Notes: generated from the sequence alone by a model not told the origin. 64,000 bases of DNA from IMCC45349 sp047219225 (GCF_047219225.1 NZ_CP178208.1:2914001-2978000); one strand, 5' to 3'; shown: positions 55,640 to 63,894, counted from the first letter of the stretch. Numbers and translations: made by a program.

Positions 55640-56092
55640 CTAATTAAAGTTTTTTGGATTTGGAATAAAAGTCTTTATAGTAATGGCATTACTTAATTGT
55701 ACTCTGGAGCTAGATACAGCACTAATGTTTGTACAGTTCCATTTGTCTAATTTAGTATTTTGGGATCTTGAAATTTTTACATAAAATTGGTATGATTCAC
55801 CAGCTCTTAAAGAAATACTACTAAGAGCAGTTCTCTTATCTTTATTAAAGATATCTTGAATTAGCTCTACTTGAGCAGAACGTTCATTATCTGAACATAC
55901 AGAGTTTTGAGCAGCAATAGAAAAAATTTCTGTTTGTCTAGAAGTGTTTTTTACTTCTAAAAGATAATAATGCTCGGTTTTAGATGTAGGCTCATCACTA
56001 TTCTCTTTTATAGATAGTTCTAGTGATTGTTGACTAAATACACTTAGTACATTGAAGCACATCAAAATTAATAATGTAGCTGTTGTTTTCAT
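55640..56092 (-). CDS. Small secreted protein at the head of the adhesin operon
   Basis: A 150-residue exported protein (signal MKTTATLLILMCFNVLSVFSQ). The mature part is beta-rich (YYLLEVKNTSRQTEIFSIAA, LRAGESYQFYVKISRSQNTK) and resembles an immunoglobulin- or fibronectin-like fold; it has two cysteines. No family recognised with confidence. Its stop is 35 bases before the giant adhesin start, so it is probably the first gene of the operon. A chaperone-like or co-secreted role is possible but not shown. Confidence 0.72.
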   Translation of the reverse strand: MKTTATLLILMCFNVLSVFSQQSLELSIKENSDEPTSKTEHYYLLEVKNTSRQTEIFSIAAQNSVCSDNERSAQVELIQDIFNKDKRTALSSISLRAGESYQFYVKISRSQNTKLDKWNCTNISAVSSSRVQLSNAITIKTFIPNPKNFN

Positions 56093-56417
56093 ACCTTAAT
56101 GGTTTATATAGCAAAATATATCGCGTTTATAGCGACAAAAAATAATTTATTTAATTATCTTATAACATAATTAGTCATTAACCAAAATGGGTTTAATGAT
56201 CCAATTCTATTATTAAATGAGGGAAGTACACTTGTATTAAGTGTTTGTGGATTAATAGTTTGAATTAGATTTGGGGTCATCATTCTTTAATTATATATAA
56301 ACAAAACAACTCATAAGCAGTTTTGTAAACAAATTTAAATGTTGAAGGGCTAAAATACTCGTTAAAACGGAAAAAAACAACATTTAATCGATAAAATATG
56401 CATTTAAACGACAGTAA
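56093..56417. promoter_or_regulatory. Divergent region: adhesin operon / SixA gene
   Basis: A 325-bp gap. Near the adhesin side, 56111-56119 reads TATATTTTG on the minus strand, one base longer than the TAnnTTTG consensus, a possible promoter for the operon. Near the right side, three repeats TTAAAACGG, TTTAATCGA and TTTAAACGA have CG steps at 56368, 56389 and 56409, about 21 bp apart, just before the SixA ATG. No other gene is seen. Confidence 0.45.
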
Positions 56418-56903
56418 ATGAAAAGGATTACTTTTATAAGACACGCAAAATCATCATGGAAATATGATGTATCCGATAAGCTTAGACCTTTAAAAAAGCG
56501 CGGTATTGCTGACGCTACGTTGATTTCTGGTTTAGAAAAAGTTAGCGGAATAAAGCCAGAATTTGTGTTTTGTAGTACAGCAAATAGAACAAGAGAAACA
56601 TGTAATATTTTTCTTAAAAATTTAAAATTTTCATCAGAAAAAGTAAGTTTTGAAGATGAATTATATGATTTTGGAGGCAATAATGTTATCAATTTTATTA
56701 AATCTATTAGTGATGATTATGAGAATGTTATAATTTTTGGACATAACTATGCTTTAACATCGATTGTAAACTTGTATGGAGATATTCATGTAGATAATAT
56801 ACCAACATCAGGACTCGTTTCTATAACATTTAATATTTCTAGTTGGTCAGAGTTTAAACCTGGAAAGACTGACTTGGTTTTATTTCCAAAACATTTTAGA
56901 TGA
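56418..56903 (+). CDS. SixA-type phosphohistidine phosphatase (histidine phosphatase family)
   Basis: A 161-residue cytoplasmic histidine phosphatase. The RHG-type motif is seen as IRHAKSSWKYDVSDKLRPL, with the second catalytic segment STANRTRETCNIF and the third as IIFGHNYALTSIVN. This is the short SixA-like form, known for removing phosphate from histidines of phosphorelay proteins. The substrate here is unknown. A phased direct-repeat array ends nine bases before the ATG. The Ppx/GppA gene follows in the same direction after 74 bases with its own promoter box. Confidence 0.88.
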   Translation: MKRITFIRHAKSSWKYDVSDKLRPLKKRGIADATLISGLEKVSGIKPEFVFCSTANRTRETCNIFLKNLKFSSEKVSFEDELYDFGGNNVINFIKSISDDYENVIIFGHNYALTSIVNLYGDIHVDNIPTSGLVSITFNISSWSEFKPGKTDLVLFPKHFR

Positions 56904-56941
56904 TTGCTTAAGGATTTATAGTTTTTTTTCTTTTAGAAGTA

Positions 56942-56949
56942 TATATTTG
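56942..56949 (+). promoter_or_regulatory. Promoter -7 box for the Ppx/GppA gene
   Basis: TATATTTG, perfect TAnnTTTG, 28 bases upstream of the ATG at 56978. Confidence 0.5.
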
Positions 56950-56977
56950 AGTACTTAATCTAGATTATATAACATTA

Positions 56978-57883
56978 ATGCTATCCATAAAAAAATTTGC
57001 AGCTATTGATATTGGTTCTAATGCGGTTAGATTATTAATATCTAACGTTATTCAAGAAGATTCTTTACCAGCTAGGTTTAAAAAAAGCTCTTTAGTTAGA
57101 GTGCCTATTAGGCTTGGAGCTGATGTGTTTTTAAAAGGAGAAATATCTGTTGAAAATCAAAACCGTTTAAAAGATACTATGTTAGCTTTTAAATTATTGA
57201 TGTCATCTCATAATGTTGTTAAGTATAAAGCTTGTGCTACTTCGGCTATGAGAGAAGCAACAAATGGGAGTGAAGTAGTGGATGCTGTTTTTAAACATTC
57301 AGAGATAGAAATTGATATTATTAATGGAGAAGAAGAAGCTACTATTATAGCAGCTACAGACTTAAATGATTTTTTAGATGTAAATAAAACTTATCTATAT
57401 GTAGATGTTGGAGGAGGTAGTACAGAGTTTTCAGTAATTCATCGAGCACAGAAGGTAGCATCTAAGTCTTTTAAAATAGGTACTGTTAGGTTGCTTAACG
57501 ATATGGTTAAGAAAAAGACCTGGACTAATTTACAAAAGTGGATTAAGGAGCATACAAGTGATTATGATAAAATAGATGTTATAGGCTCTGGTGGAAATAT
57601 TAATAAGATTTTTAAAATTTCTGGAAAGGCAGCAGGTAAGCCATTGACATATTTCTATTTGTCAAACTATTACAAAACATTGCAAACTTATTCTTATGAA
57701 GAGCGTATATCTAAATTAGATTTGAATCATGATAGGGCAGATGTGATTATTCCTGCGACAAGAATATATCTTTCAGCAATGAAATGGAGTAAATCGAAAC
57801 ACATTTATGTACCAAAAATTGGACTTTCTGATGGTATAATTAAGAGTTTATATTACGATAAGGTTTCTAGTAATATACTTTAA
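56978..57883 (+). CDS. Ppx/GppA family phosphatase (exopolyphosphatase-like)
   Basis: A 301-residue protein of the ASKHA fold. Phosphate-1 motif AAIDIGSNAVRLLISNV, the ACATSAMREATNG segment and phosphate-2 motif YVDVGGGSTEFSVI identify the family, which cleaves polyphosphate and/or pppGpp. It is the short form without the C-terminal HD-like half of E. coli Ppx, as usual in Bacteroidota. Its end meets the convergent miaE gene with a one-base gap. Confidence 0.9.
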   Translation: MLSIKKFAAIDIGSNAVRLLISNVIQEDSLPARFKKSSLVRVPIRLGADVFLKGEISVENQNRLKDTMLAFKLLMSSHNVVKYKACATSAMREATNGSEVVDAVFKHSEIEIDIINGEEEATIIAATDLNDFLDVNKTYLYVDVGGGSTEFSVIHRAQKVASKSFKIGTVRLLNDMVKKKTWTNLQKWIKEHTSDYDKIDVIGSGGNINKIFKISGKAAGKPLTYFYLSNYYKTLQTYSYEERISKLDLNHDRADVIIPATRIYLSAMKWSKSKHIYVPKIGLSDGIIKSLYYDKVSSNIL

Positions 57884-57884
57884 A

Positions 57885-58466
57885 TTACCCATGAACAGTT
57901 TCCTTTTTACCAAGGTCTTTCATTATTTGGGCTTCGTAGTCTAGTAAATCATTCCATTTTTGATCTACTTCTTTTCGATCTCCGTATTTTCTAGCAAAGC
58001 CTAAAAACATTGTATAATGGTTAGCTTCACTAATCATTAATTTTTTGTAGAATTTTGCTAATTTTTTATCCTCAAGTTCTTCAGATAATAATCTAAAACG
58101 TTCACAACTTCTAGCTTCAATAAGTGCAGCATAAAGTAATCTATGTACCAATTGAGTTGTACGACTGCCCCCTTTAGGGAAAAACTTCATTAGCTGTACA
58201 ACATAGTCATCTTTTCTATCTCTACCTAAGGTGTAACCACGTTCAATAATGATATCATGTACCATTTTAAAATGACTCATTTCTTCAGTAACTAAACCTG
58301 TCATTTCTTGAACAAGCTCTGTATATTCAGGAAAGCTAACTATTAAAGAAATAGCTGTACTTGTTGCTTTTTGCTCACAAAATGCATGGTCAGTTAATAT
58401 TTCTTCAATGTTTTTTTCTACAATATTTACCCAACGAGGATCTGTTGGAAGTTTTAATCCTAACAT
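57885..58466 (-). CDS. miaE: tRNA-(ms2io6A)-hydroxylase MiaE
   Basis: A 193-residue non-haem di-iron monooxygenase hydroxylating the isopentenyl group of ms2i6A37 in tRNA. The ferritin-like iron ligands are seen as HAFCEQKATSTA, VTEEMSHFKMVH, EARSCERFRLL and ISEANHYTMFLGFA. Length is typical. It is the last gene of a leftward run dnaX - lipoprotein - miaE, starting two bases after the lipoprotein stop. Confidence 0.9.
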   Translation of the reverse strand: MLGLKLPTDPRWVNIVEKNIEEILTDHAFCEQKATSTAISLIVSFPEYTELVQEMTGLVTEEMSHFKMVHDIIIERGYTLGRDRKDDYVVQLMKFFPKGGSRTTQLVHRLLYAALIEARSCERFRLLSEELEDKKLAKFYKKLMISEANHYTMFLGFARKYGDRKEVDQKWNDLLDYEAQIMKDLGKKETVHG

Positions 58467-58468
58467 AA

Positions 58469-59056
58469 TTAATTTATTTCAACGTGAACAACATTAGTTT
58501 TTCCATCTTCATTTATAAAAAGGGTATGAACAGCATAACGATTAGATTCAGGTATTGCATAAACAATATCAATTAATACTTTATCTTTTAGTTTTGGCTC
58601 ATCATCAACTTCTATAGATTTTAGAACAGCAAGGTCATTAAAATTATGATATGGTGATTCTTCTGGAAAATCATTTTTATAACCTAATAGTTTGTTAGCT
58701 TTTTCTTTATCAAAACTTTCATTGTAAATTACTTTACCATCTTTTTCAATAAACAGGTCATACTTAAAATTTCTATAATGGTCTATATTTTTAAAAGTAT
58801 CTTGTGTTTTTGTAAAAGTGACATTGTTATTTAAATCAGTATAGGTTTTAATTTTAACATGAAAACCATTGCCTAAAATAGTATCTATTTCTTGTTTAAA
58901 GCTATTTTCTGGAATATAGTTGACTTGTTCAAAATATGACTGAGATAAATTACTATCATTAATTTTTTCGTCATTGCTCTTATAGGCTCTTTCCTTTCCA
59001 TCACAGCTGGTAAAGAAGGCTATAGAAACAACCAATATGATAAAATAGTATTTCAT
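58469..59056 (-). CDS. Lipoprotein of unknown function between dnaX and miaE
   Basis: A 195-residue predicted lipoprotein (signal MKYYFIILVVSIAFFTSC). The mature part is mixed alpha/beta with a DUF4738-like look (FHVKIKTYTDLNNNVTFTKT, DLFIEKDGKVIYNESFDKEK), a family of unknown function; I am not certain of that assignment. Its ATG overlaps the dnaX stop (TAATG), so it depends on dnaX translation, an odd partner for an envelope protein. Confidence 0.7.
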   Translation of the reverse strand: MKYYFIILVVSIAFFTSCDGKERAYKSNDEKINDSNLSQSYFEQVNYIPENSFKQEIDTILGNGFHVKIKTYTDLNNNVTFTKTQDTFKNIDHYRNFKYDLFIEKDGKVIYNESFDKEKANKLLGYKNDFPEESPYHNFNDLAVLKSIEVDDEPKLKDKVLIDIVYAIPESNRYAVHTLFINEDGKTNVVHVEIN

Positions 59057-60783
59057 TAGATGTCTAAATCAAAAGTTTTACGTAGTAAATCTATATTAGG
59101 GTTTCTCTCTTTTAACTTATTGTATTTATCTTGAGGTGTAAAAGCATATTGCTTTTCTAACTCTTCGTTTACGTCAATTTCTAAGCTAATTGAATAGTTG
59201 TTTAAACTTTTTCTTATATGTGCTAATAAATCGTATTGTTGACGCTCAACTTCAATTTTGTTAGTTGAATTAGGAAATGCAACTTTAATTGTAGTTTCAT
59301 TAATAAGTTTAGGTGTATCAATTTCTAAAATGGAGGCTAAAATATGTTTTCCTTGTTTTTTGGTAATTTGAACAAATTCATTCCATACTTCTTGCATAGC
59401 TTCTTCGGTAAAAGCATCACTTGGTAAGTTTTGTTCATCAACAACAACTTCCATTTGTTTTATTAAATGCTCCTTTTTTTTCTTGATACTACTTAATGAT
59501 AATCCTGAAGATTTTCGATTGGATTTGTTAAGTATAATTTTAGGAGTTTCTTTTACTGCAAAAGCAGATTGCGCTTTATTCTTTTCATCAGAACTACTAC
59601 TTGTAGTTATTGTGTTTTTACTAGTGCTTTCTTGCTTAGGTAAATTTACTTTTATTGGAGCAATACCTTTTTGTCTAAAATAAGATGCAGGAATTATGTA
59701 GTGACTAGTATTTTTTTTTTCTCCATCATGAGTGATAGAGGCAAGCTGCATTAAACAAAGTTCAACGAGTAAGCGTTGATTTTTACTTGTTTTATACTTT
59801 AAATCGCATTCGTTTGCTAACTCGATACCTTTAATTAAAAAGGATTGATTAGATTTTTGCGATTGAATTAAATACTTTTCTTTTGTTTGCTCACCAACTT
59901 CTAATAATTCAATAGTATCAGGAGTTTTACAAACCAATAAATCTCTAAAGTGAGATGCTAAACCAGCAATGAAATGATGACCATCAAATCCTTTTGATAG
60001 AGTTGTATTAAATTGAATTAATAATTCAGGAATTTTATTTTCTAAAATTAAATCGGTTGCTTTAAAGTATGTTTCGTAATCTAAAACATTAAGATTTTCG
60101 GTAACAGCTTGTCGTGTTAAGTTTTTTCCAGAAAAACTAACTACACGATCAAAAATAGAAAGCGCATCACGCATTGCACCATCTGCTTTTTGAGCTATGA
60201 TATGAAGTGCATCATCGTCAGCTTCAATACCTTGTTCTTTTGCAATATGCTTTAAATATTCTTTTGCATCTTTAACAGTAATACGTTTAAAATCGAATAT
60301 TTGACAACGCGATAAAATGGTAGGAATTATTTTATGCTTCTCTGTAGTTGCTAAAATAAAAATACAATGTTTTGGTGGTTCTTCTAAGGTTTTAAGAAAC
60401 GCATTAAAAGCCGATTGAGACAACATATGTACCTCATCAATAATATAAACTTTGTATTTGCCAACTTGAGGCGGAATTCTAACTTGATCTGTTAAATTTC
60501 TAATATCATCAACCGAGTTATTTGAAGCAGCATCGAGTTCAAAGATGTTAAAAGCAAAATCTTCATCATCAATGTTTTCATCACCTCTTTCATTAATCAT
60601 TTTAGCAAGAATACGTGCACAAGTTGTTTTACCAACACCACGAGGCCCAGTAAATAAAAGTGCTTGTGCTAAATGATTATTTTCTATAGCATTCAGTAAA
60701 GTATTGGTAATAGCTTGCTGACCAACAACATCTTTAAATGTTTGAGGTCTGTACTTACGCGCTGAGACTATAAAGTGTTCCAA
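59056..60783 (-). CDS. dnaX: DNA polymerase III subunit gamma/tau
   Basis: A 575-residue clamp-loader ATPase. Walker A GPRGVGKTTCARIL, Walker B VYIIDEVHML, sensor LATTEKHKIIPTILSRC and the SARKYRPQTFKDVVGQ opening are canonical. The four-cysteine zinc module between Walker A and the ELDAASN motif is absent. The frame starts with TTG (M-E-H-F); the familiar flavobacterial N-terminus begins exactly there. Codons 434-437 (AAG AAA AAA AAG) form an eight-A run that could direct slippage to a product of about 448 residues. It heads an operon with a lipoprotein and miaE. Confidence 0.93.
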   Translation of the reverse strand: MEHFIVSARKYRPQTFKDVVGQQAITNTLLNAIENNHLAQALLFTGPRGVGKTTCARILAKMINERGDENIDDEDFAFNIFELDAASNNSVDDIRNLTDQVRIPPQVGKYKVYIIDEVHMLSQSAFNAFLKTLEEPPKHCIFILATTEKHKIIPTILSRCQIFDFKRITVKDAKEYLKHIAKEQGIEADDDALHIIAQKADGAMRDALSIFDRVVSFSGKNLTRQAVTENLNVLDYETYFKATDLILENKIPELLIQFNTTLSKGFDGHHFIAGLASHFRDLLVCKTPDTIELLEVGEQTKEKYLIQSQKSNQSFLIKGIELANECDLKYKTSKNQRLLVELCLMQLASITHDGEKKNTSHYIIPASYFRQKGIAPIKVNLPKQESTSKNTITTSSSSDEKNKAQSAFAVKETPKIILNKSNRKSSGLSLSSIKKKKEHLIKQMEVVVDEQNLPSDAFTEEAMQEVWNEFVQITKKQGKHILASILEIDTPKLINETTIKVAFPNSTNKIEVERQQYDLLAHIRKSLNNYSISLEIDVNEELEKQYAFTPQDKYNKLKERNPNIDLLRKTFDLDI

Positions 60784-60909
60784 ATTTACTGTGTTTGCTA
60801 AGGCATCAAGAATGATGCTTTTGAATGTATAACAAAGTTAAAAAATCAATATAAAATTTGAAATTTAGAAAGCGAAAATTGAAATGAGTTATTAACAAGT
60901 TTTAAGTAA

Positions 60910-60950
60910 GCAAAAAAGAAGAGCTTTCAATTTTAATGAATTGAAAGCTC
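60910..60950 (-). terminator. Intrinsic terminator for the gene at 60980
   Basis: Stem GAGCTTTCAATT (60921-60932) / AATTGAAAGCTC (60939-60950). On the minus strand the hairpin is followed by TTCTTTTTTG, as needed for the leftward gene. Confidence 0.85.
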
Positions 60951-60979
60951 TAGTGTTTTTTATCAAATAGTTAAAATGA

Positions 60980-61984
60980 TTATTTCATCGTTTCTACTAT
61001 TTTCTTTAAATCTTTAACAGAAGTTTTTTCATTACTTGATTTAGTACTTGTAGCTAAATTGCCTCCTAAACCTACTGTCGCTGGTGCTGCATAAGCTAAT
61101 AATTCTCCATTTTCAGCATCTACTACGTATTGAACATACATGAGCTTAGAAACAGAAAAACCTACAGATACTTTACCTGCATTACCACTACTTGAACTAT
61201 TTTGTTGATACATTGGAAAAGCTCTAACATATGCATATTTAGAATCTCTTGAAAGTATGGCTTTGTCAATTGTTTCTCTATCAGTTAATTCGTAATCAAA
61301 TTTATAGATTTTAGAAATTTGACTTAAAAGTTTCTTTTCCACTTTTTCTTTATCAAACAGTAAAGTTTTTTCTTTTATTTTTTTTGCATTCTTAGCAAAC
61401 TCAGCTTTCATTTCTTTTCTTGAAGGTCTTTTTTTGCCTTCAGATTTTTGTAAGCCTACAAGTAAATTTTGAAATTGTTGTAATATAAAAGTTAAGTCAG
61501 CTTCACCTGGGTGTGATGTTGTATACATCATTGAGTGAAAAGGCTTTTTCTCATCAGCTAAACCTAAATCAAGAGTGTATATATCTGGTGTGCTTATAGA
61601 ATTAGAGCTAGATAAGAGTCTATCAGGGCTTCTTTGAACGTTATTCGTGAAATAAGCATAAGATTTACTGTCTTTTTTATTCTTTCTAATTTTTATAAAT
61701 TCAGATTTAGTTACATATCTAATATCACTAGAAAAATTCCATGTATTCTTTATAGTACGCTTTAAGTTTTCATTGTATGCGTTAATTTCATCAGCATACT
61801 TCTGAAATTTTTCAGGTTTCTTTTCAATTTTCTTTTTTAATTTTTCATTTACTTCATCCAAAACAACCAATAATGTACGCTCTTTTATTTTATTAGCATC
61901 TTCTGGTTTAGGCATTCCAAATTGAGCACTAGCTTGAAAAGAGAGAAAAATTGTTAATACTAAAAGTGTAAGTGATTTTTTCAT
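60980..61984 (-). CDS. Secreted protein of unknown function
   Basis: A 334-residue exported protein (signal MKKSLTLLVLTIFLSFQASA). The N-terminal half is rich in Lys/Glu helices (DEVNEKLKKKIEKKPEKFQK), followed by beta segments (DIYTLDLGLADEKKPFHSMM) and another helical, basic stretch around residue 200. No cysteine, lipobox or catalytic motif was identified, and I do not recognise a family. It has its own terminator and no operon partner. Confidence 0.68.
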   Translation of the reverse strand: MKKSLTLLVLTIFLSFQASAQFGMPKPEDANKIKERTLLVVLDEVNEKLKKKIEKKPEKFQKYADEINAYNENLKRTIKNTWNFSSDIRYVTKSEFIKIRKNKKDSKSYAYFTNNVQRSPDRLLSSSNSISTPDIYTLDLGLADEKKPFHSMMYTTSHPGEADLTFILQQFQNLLVGLQKSEGKKRPSRKEMKAEFAKNAKKIKEKTLLFDKEKVEKKLLSQISKIYKFDYELTDRETIDKAILSRDSKYAYVRAFPMYQQNSSSSGNAGKVSVGFSVSKLMYVQYVVDAENGELLAYAAPATVGLGGNLATSTKSSNEKTSVKDLKKIVETMK

Positions 61985-62062
61985 TTATATGTAAGAATTT
62001 ATTAATTAGGTAAATATAAAATCTAATGCTTGAATAGCGAAAGAAAACATAAATAATTATTT

Positions 62063-62070
62063 ACTTTTGT
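62063..62070 (+). promoter_or_regulatory. Promoter -7 box for rnpB
   Basis: TACTTTTG, perfect TAnnTTTG, six bases before the predicted 5' end of RNase P RNA. Confidence 0.65.
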
Positions 62071-62075
62071 GCACA

Positions 62076-62378
62076 AGTAAATCGCCTTATCGAGCTAAAA
62101 CTTGTTTTAGTTAGGAAAGTCCGAACACCATAGTGCAATCATAGTGGTTAACAGCCACCAACCGCGAGGTTAGGAAAAGTGCAACAGAAAGGATGTACAG
62201 GTAATGCTGTAGTGAAATCAGGTAAACTCTATGTGGTGCAATGTCATGTATACCAATGTTTGAGGGCTGCACGCTCGATGTTGGAGGGTAGGCAGCTAAA
62301 GTTTGCTGGTAACAGTAAATGTAGATAAATGATAAGGGCTCTTTTTTAGAGTACAGGATTCGGCTTATAGATTTACTT
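62076..62378 (+). ncRNA. rnpB: RNase P RNA, bacterial type A
   Basis: The catalytic RNA that matures tRNA 5' ends. The 5' and 3' ends pair as the P1 stem (AAGTAAATC at 62076-62084 with GATTTACTT at 62370-62378). Conserved core segments appear in order: GGAAAGTCCGAACACCATAG (P3/P4 and CRI region), ACAGAAA, GGTAAACTC, AGATAAATGATAAGG and ACAGGATTCGGCTTA (P4 3' side). The length of about 303 bases is somewhat short for type A, with AU-rich peripheral helices. It is followed by a strong terminator. A leftward frame of 98 codons here is not a gene. Confidence 0.93.
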
Positions 62379-62384
62379 AAGCAT

Positions 62385-62416
62385 AAAAAAAGTGTGGTAT
62401 TAACCACACTTTTTGT
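62385..62416 (+). terminator. Terminator after rnpB, likely bidirectional
   Basis: Stem AGTGTGGT (62391-62398) / ACCACACT (62403-62410) with a four-base loop, flanked by seven A's and by T's. The symmetric flanks should also stop the convergent gene ending at 62434. Confidence 0.9.
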
Positions 62417-62433
62417 TTTAAATGAATTATTAA

Positions 62434-62946
62434 CTACTCACTTGAAGTAGAATCTACAGCTTTTGCTGCTTCCATTTCTTGTAGCATTAATACTATTTCG
62501 GTTGGATCCCAATAACCAGATTCTCTTACAATTTTCCCATCAATAAATTGTGAAGTTAAATGTACAGGAATATTTACCGTTTTATTGTTTCCTTTTAGAG
62601 TTGCTGACCAATCTCCCCAAAAGTTTACCCAAGTATGGCCTTCATCTGTAACTACCATTTCATATTCTGATTCACTTAGATCAAAGCCTCTATTTGAATA
62701 ATTCTCATCATTAGCTTTATGGTAGTCAATGATTTCTTTGGTTGACATTCCTTTTTTTCTTGTATTAAAAAATGTTTTAGACGTGTCTGCATAATGCTTA
62801 GTTAATGCTTCCCAATTTTTATCGTTGTAATTTTTTATATTCTCCTTTAATGCGTCAATTTCAGGAGAGTTTTGTGTATATCGTACTTCATGTTCTTTAC
62901 ATCCTAAAAGAACAATACAAAGAATTAAGATTAGTGTTTTTTTCAT
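62434..62946 (-). CDS. SnoaL/NTF2-like lipoprotein
   Basis: A 170-residue predicted lipoprotein (signal MKKTLILILCIVLLGC). The mature domain follows an NTF2-like pattern: an N-terminal helix pair (IDALKENIKNYNDKNWEALTKHY), then strands (HTWVNFWGDWSATLKG, VNIPVHLTSQFIDGKIVRES) typical of SnoaL-like proteins with a cone-shaped pocket. The ligand or reaction is unknown. It follows the secreted 260-residue protein gene by three bases, so the two are one operon. Confidence 0.78.
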   Translation of the reverse strand: MKKTLILILCIVLLGCKEHEVRYTQNSPEIDALKENIKNYNDKNWEALTKHYADTSKTFFNTRKKGMSTKEIIDYHKANDENYSNRGFDLSESEYEMVVTDEGHTWVNFWGDWSATLKGNNKTVNIPVHLTSQFIDGKIVRESGYWDPTEIVLMLQEMEAAKAVDSTSSE

Positions 62947-62949
62947 GGT

Positions 62950-63732
62950 TTAATTTGATTTTGGATAATAACTTAAATCTGGTCTAATTCTTCCTTCAAT
63001 TTGATCGTATTTCATAGCTAATTTAATTACTTCAAAAAGAGCAGCATTACCATCTTCACCTAAAGCAGTATTATTGGATTTTCCATTTTGAGCACTTTCT
63101 ACACTGTCTGTTGCTGGAACAGATACTAGAAAATAACTTTCTTCATCTCCAAATCCACTATGGTAAACATCGTATCCATTTTTAATTCCTTTTTCTGCAA
63201 AAGCTTCTTTTACCTTTTTCATGGCTTCGTACATTGCTTTTCCATTTTTTGGTGCATAGTAAAGGAAATGATATTCACGATGGTTTTTTCCTTCTTTACT
63301 AAATCCTTCTGGCATATGTGATAGCTCAGGAATATGATGGGTGATGCTATTGCTATGTGAATCGTAGCATTTGTCCATATCATCAAATAATTTTCCAGCT
63401 GCTTCTTTTCCCATTTTTTCAAAAATAGCGCTCATTGGATTATTGTCAAGTTCGGCCATATTTTTAATAGGTGTTACATATATATAACGTCCATCTTCAA
63501 TAGAAACAGTTGTCCAGTTTATTCCTTGAATGTTATGTTTTTCGCAATTTTCCTTTAGTTCTTTGGCTAAACGTTCGTATTCTTGCAACATAGAAAAATT
63601 CACATTATCTGTATGTAGTGATAACATGGTTGATTTTTTTTCCTCTTTGGCTTCTTTTTCTTGAGCGATTGAAATATTAAAGGCAAAAGCCATTAATACT
63701 AATGTAACTAGTACTTTTTTAATAGTTTTCAT
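62950..63732 (-). CDS. Secreted protein of unknown function, operon with the SnoaL lipoprotein
   Basis: A 260-residue exported protein (signal MKTIKKVLVTLVLMAFAFNISIAQ). Two related halves seem present, each with an AMYEAMKKVKEAFAEKGI-like helix or ELKENCEKHNI-like helix and a strand (WTTVSIEDGRYIYVTPIKN; NGYDVYHSGFGDEESYFLVS), reminiscent of a duplicated ferredoxin-like (dimeric alpha-beta barrel) fold. That reading is tentative. An inverted-repeat motif shared with two other genes lies upstream at 63771-63788. Confidence 0.65.
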   Translation of the reverse strand: MKTIKKVLVTLVLMAFAFNISIAQEKEAKEEKKSTMLSLHTDNVNFSMLQEYERLAKELKENCEKHNIQGINWTTVSIEDGRYIYVTPIKNMAELDNNPMSAIFEKMGKEAAGKLFDDMDKCYDSHSNSITHHIPELSHMPEGFSKEGKNHREYHFLYYAPKNGKAMYEAMKKVKEAFAEKGIKNGYDVYHSGFGDEESYFLVSVPATDSVESAQNGKSNNTALGEDGNAALFEVIKLAMKYDQIEGRIRPDLSYYPKSN

Positions 63733-63770
63733 GTGTTTATTATTTAGTTGATTAATAGTCTAATTAATAC

Positions 63771-63789
63771 ATTACTAAGTAATAAGACA
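63771..63789. promoter_or_regulatory. Inverted-repeat operator candidate upstream of the gene at 63732
   Basis: Perfect arms ATTACT (63771-63776) / AGTAAT (63778-63783) around one A; read on the minus strand with its flank it agrees with the palindrome upstream of the M48 peptidase at 15 of 19 positions, starting TGTCTTA. Confidence 0.4.
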
Positions 63790-63894
63790 TAATAAATTTT
63801 GAGCAGTAATTATTTAATAAATAGACGTCAATAAGAGTTGGGAAAGTGCTTAAGGAATTTTCTAAGTTACTGAAAAAAAGTGATATACAGAAAT

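Noticed and set aside
60781..60788. TAAATTTG promoter box (minus strand) at the dnaX start
   Set aside because: The box contains the TTG start codon itself, so a transcript from it could not include the conserved M-E-H-F N-terminus; a chance match is more likely.
62111..62407. Leftward 98-codon frame over RNase P RNA
   Set aside because: Lies within rnpB, whose conserved core motifs and P1 stem are on the plus strand.
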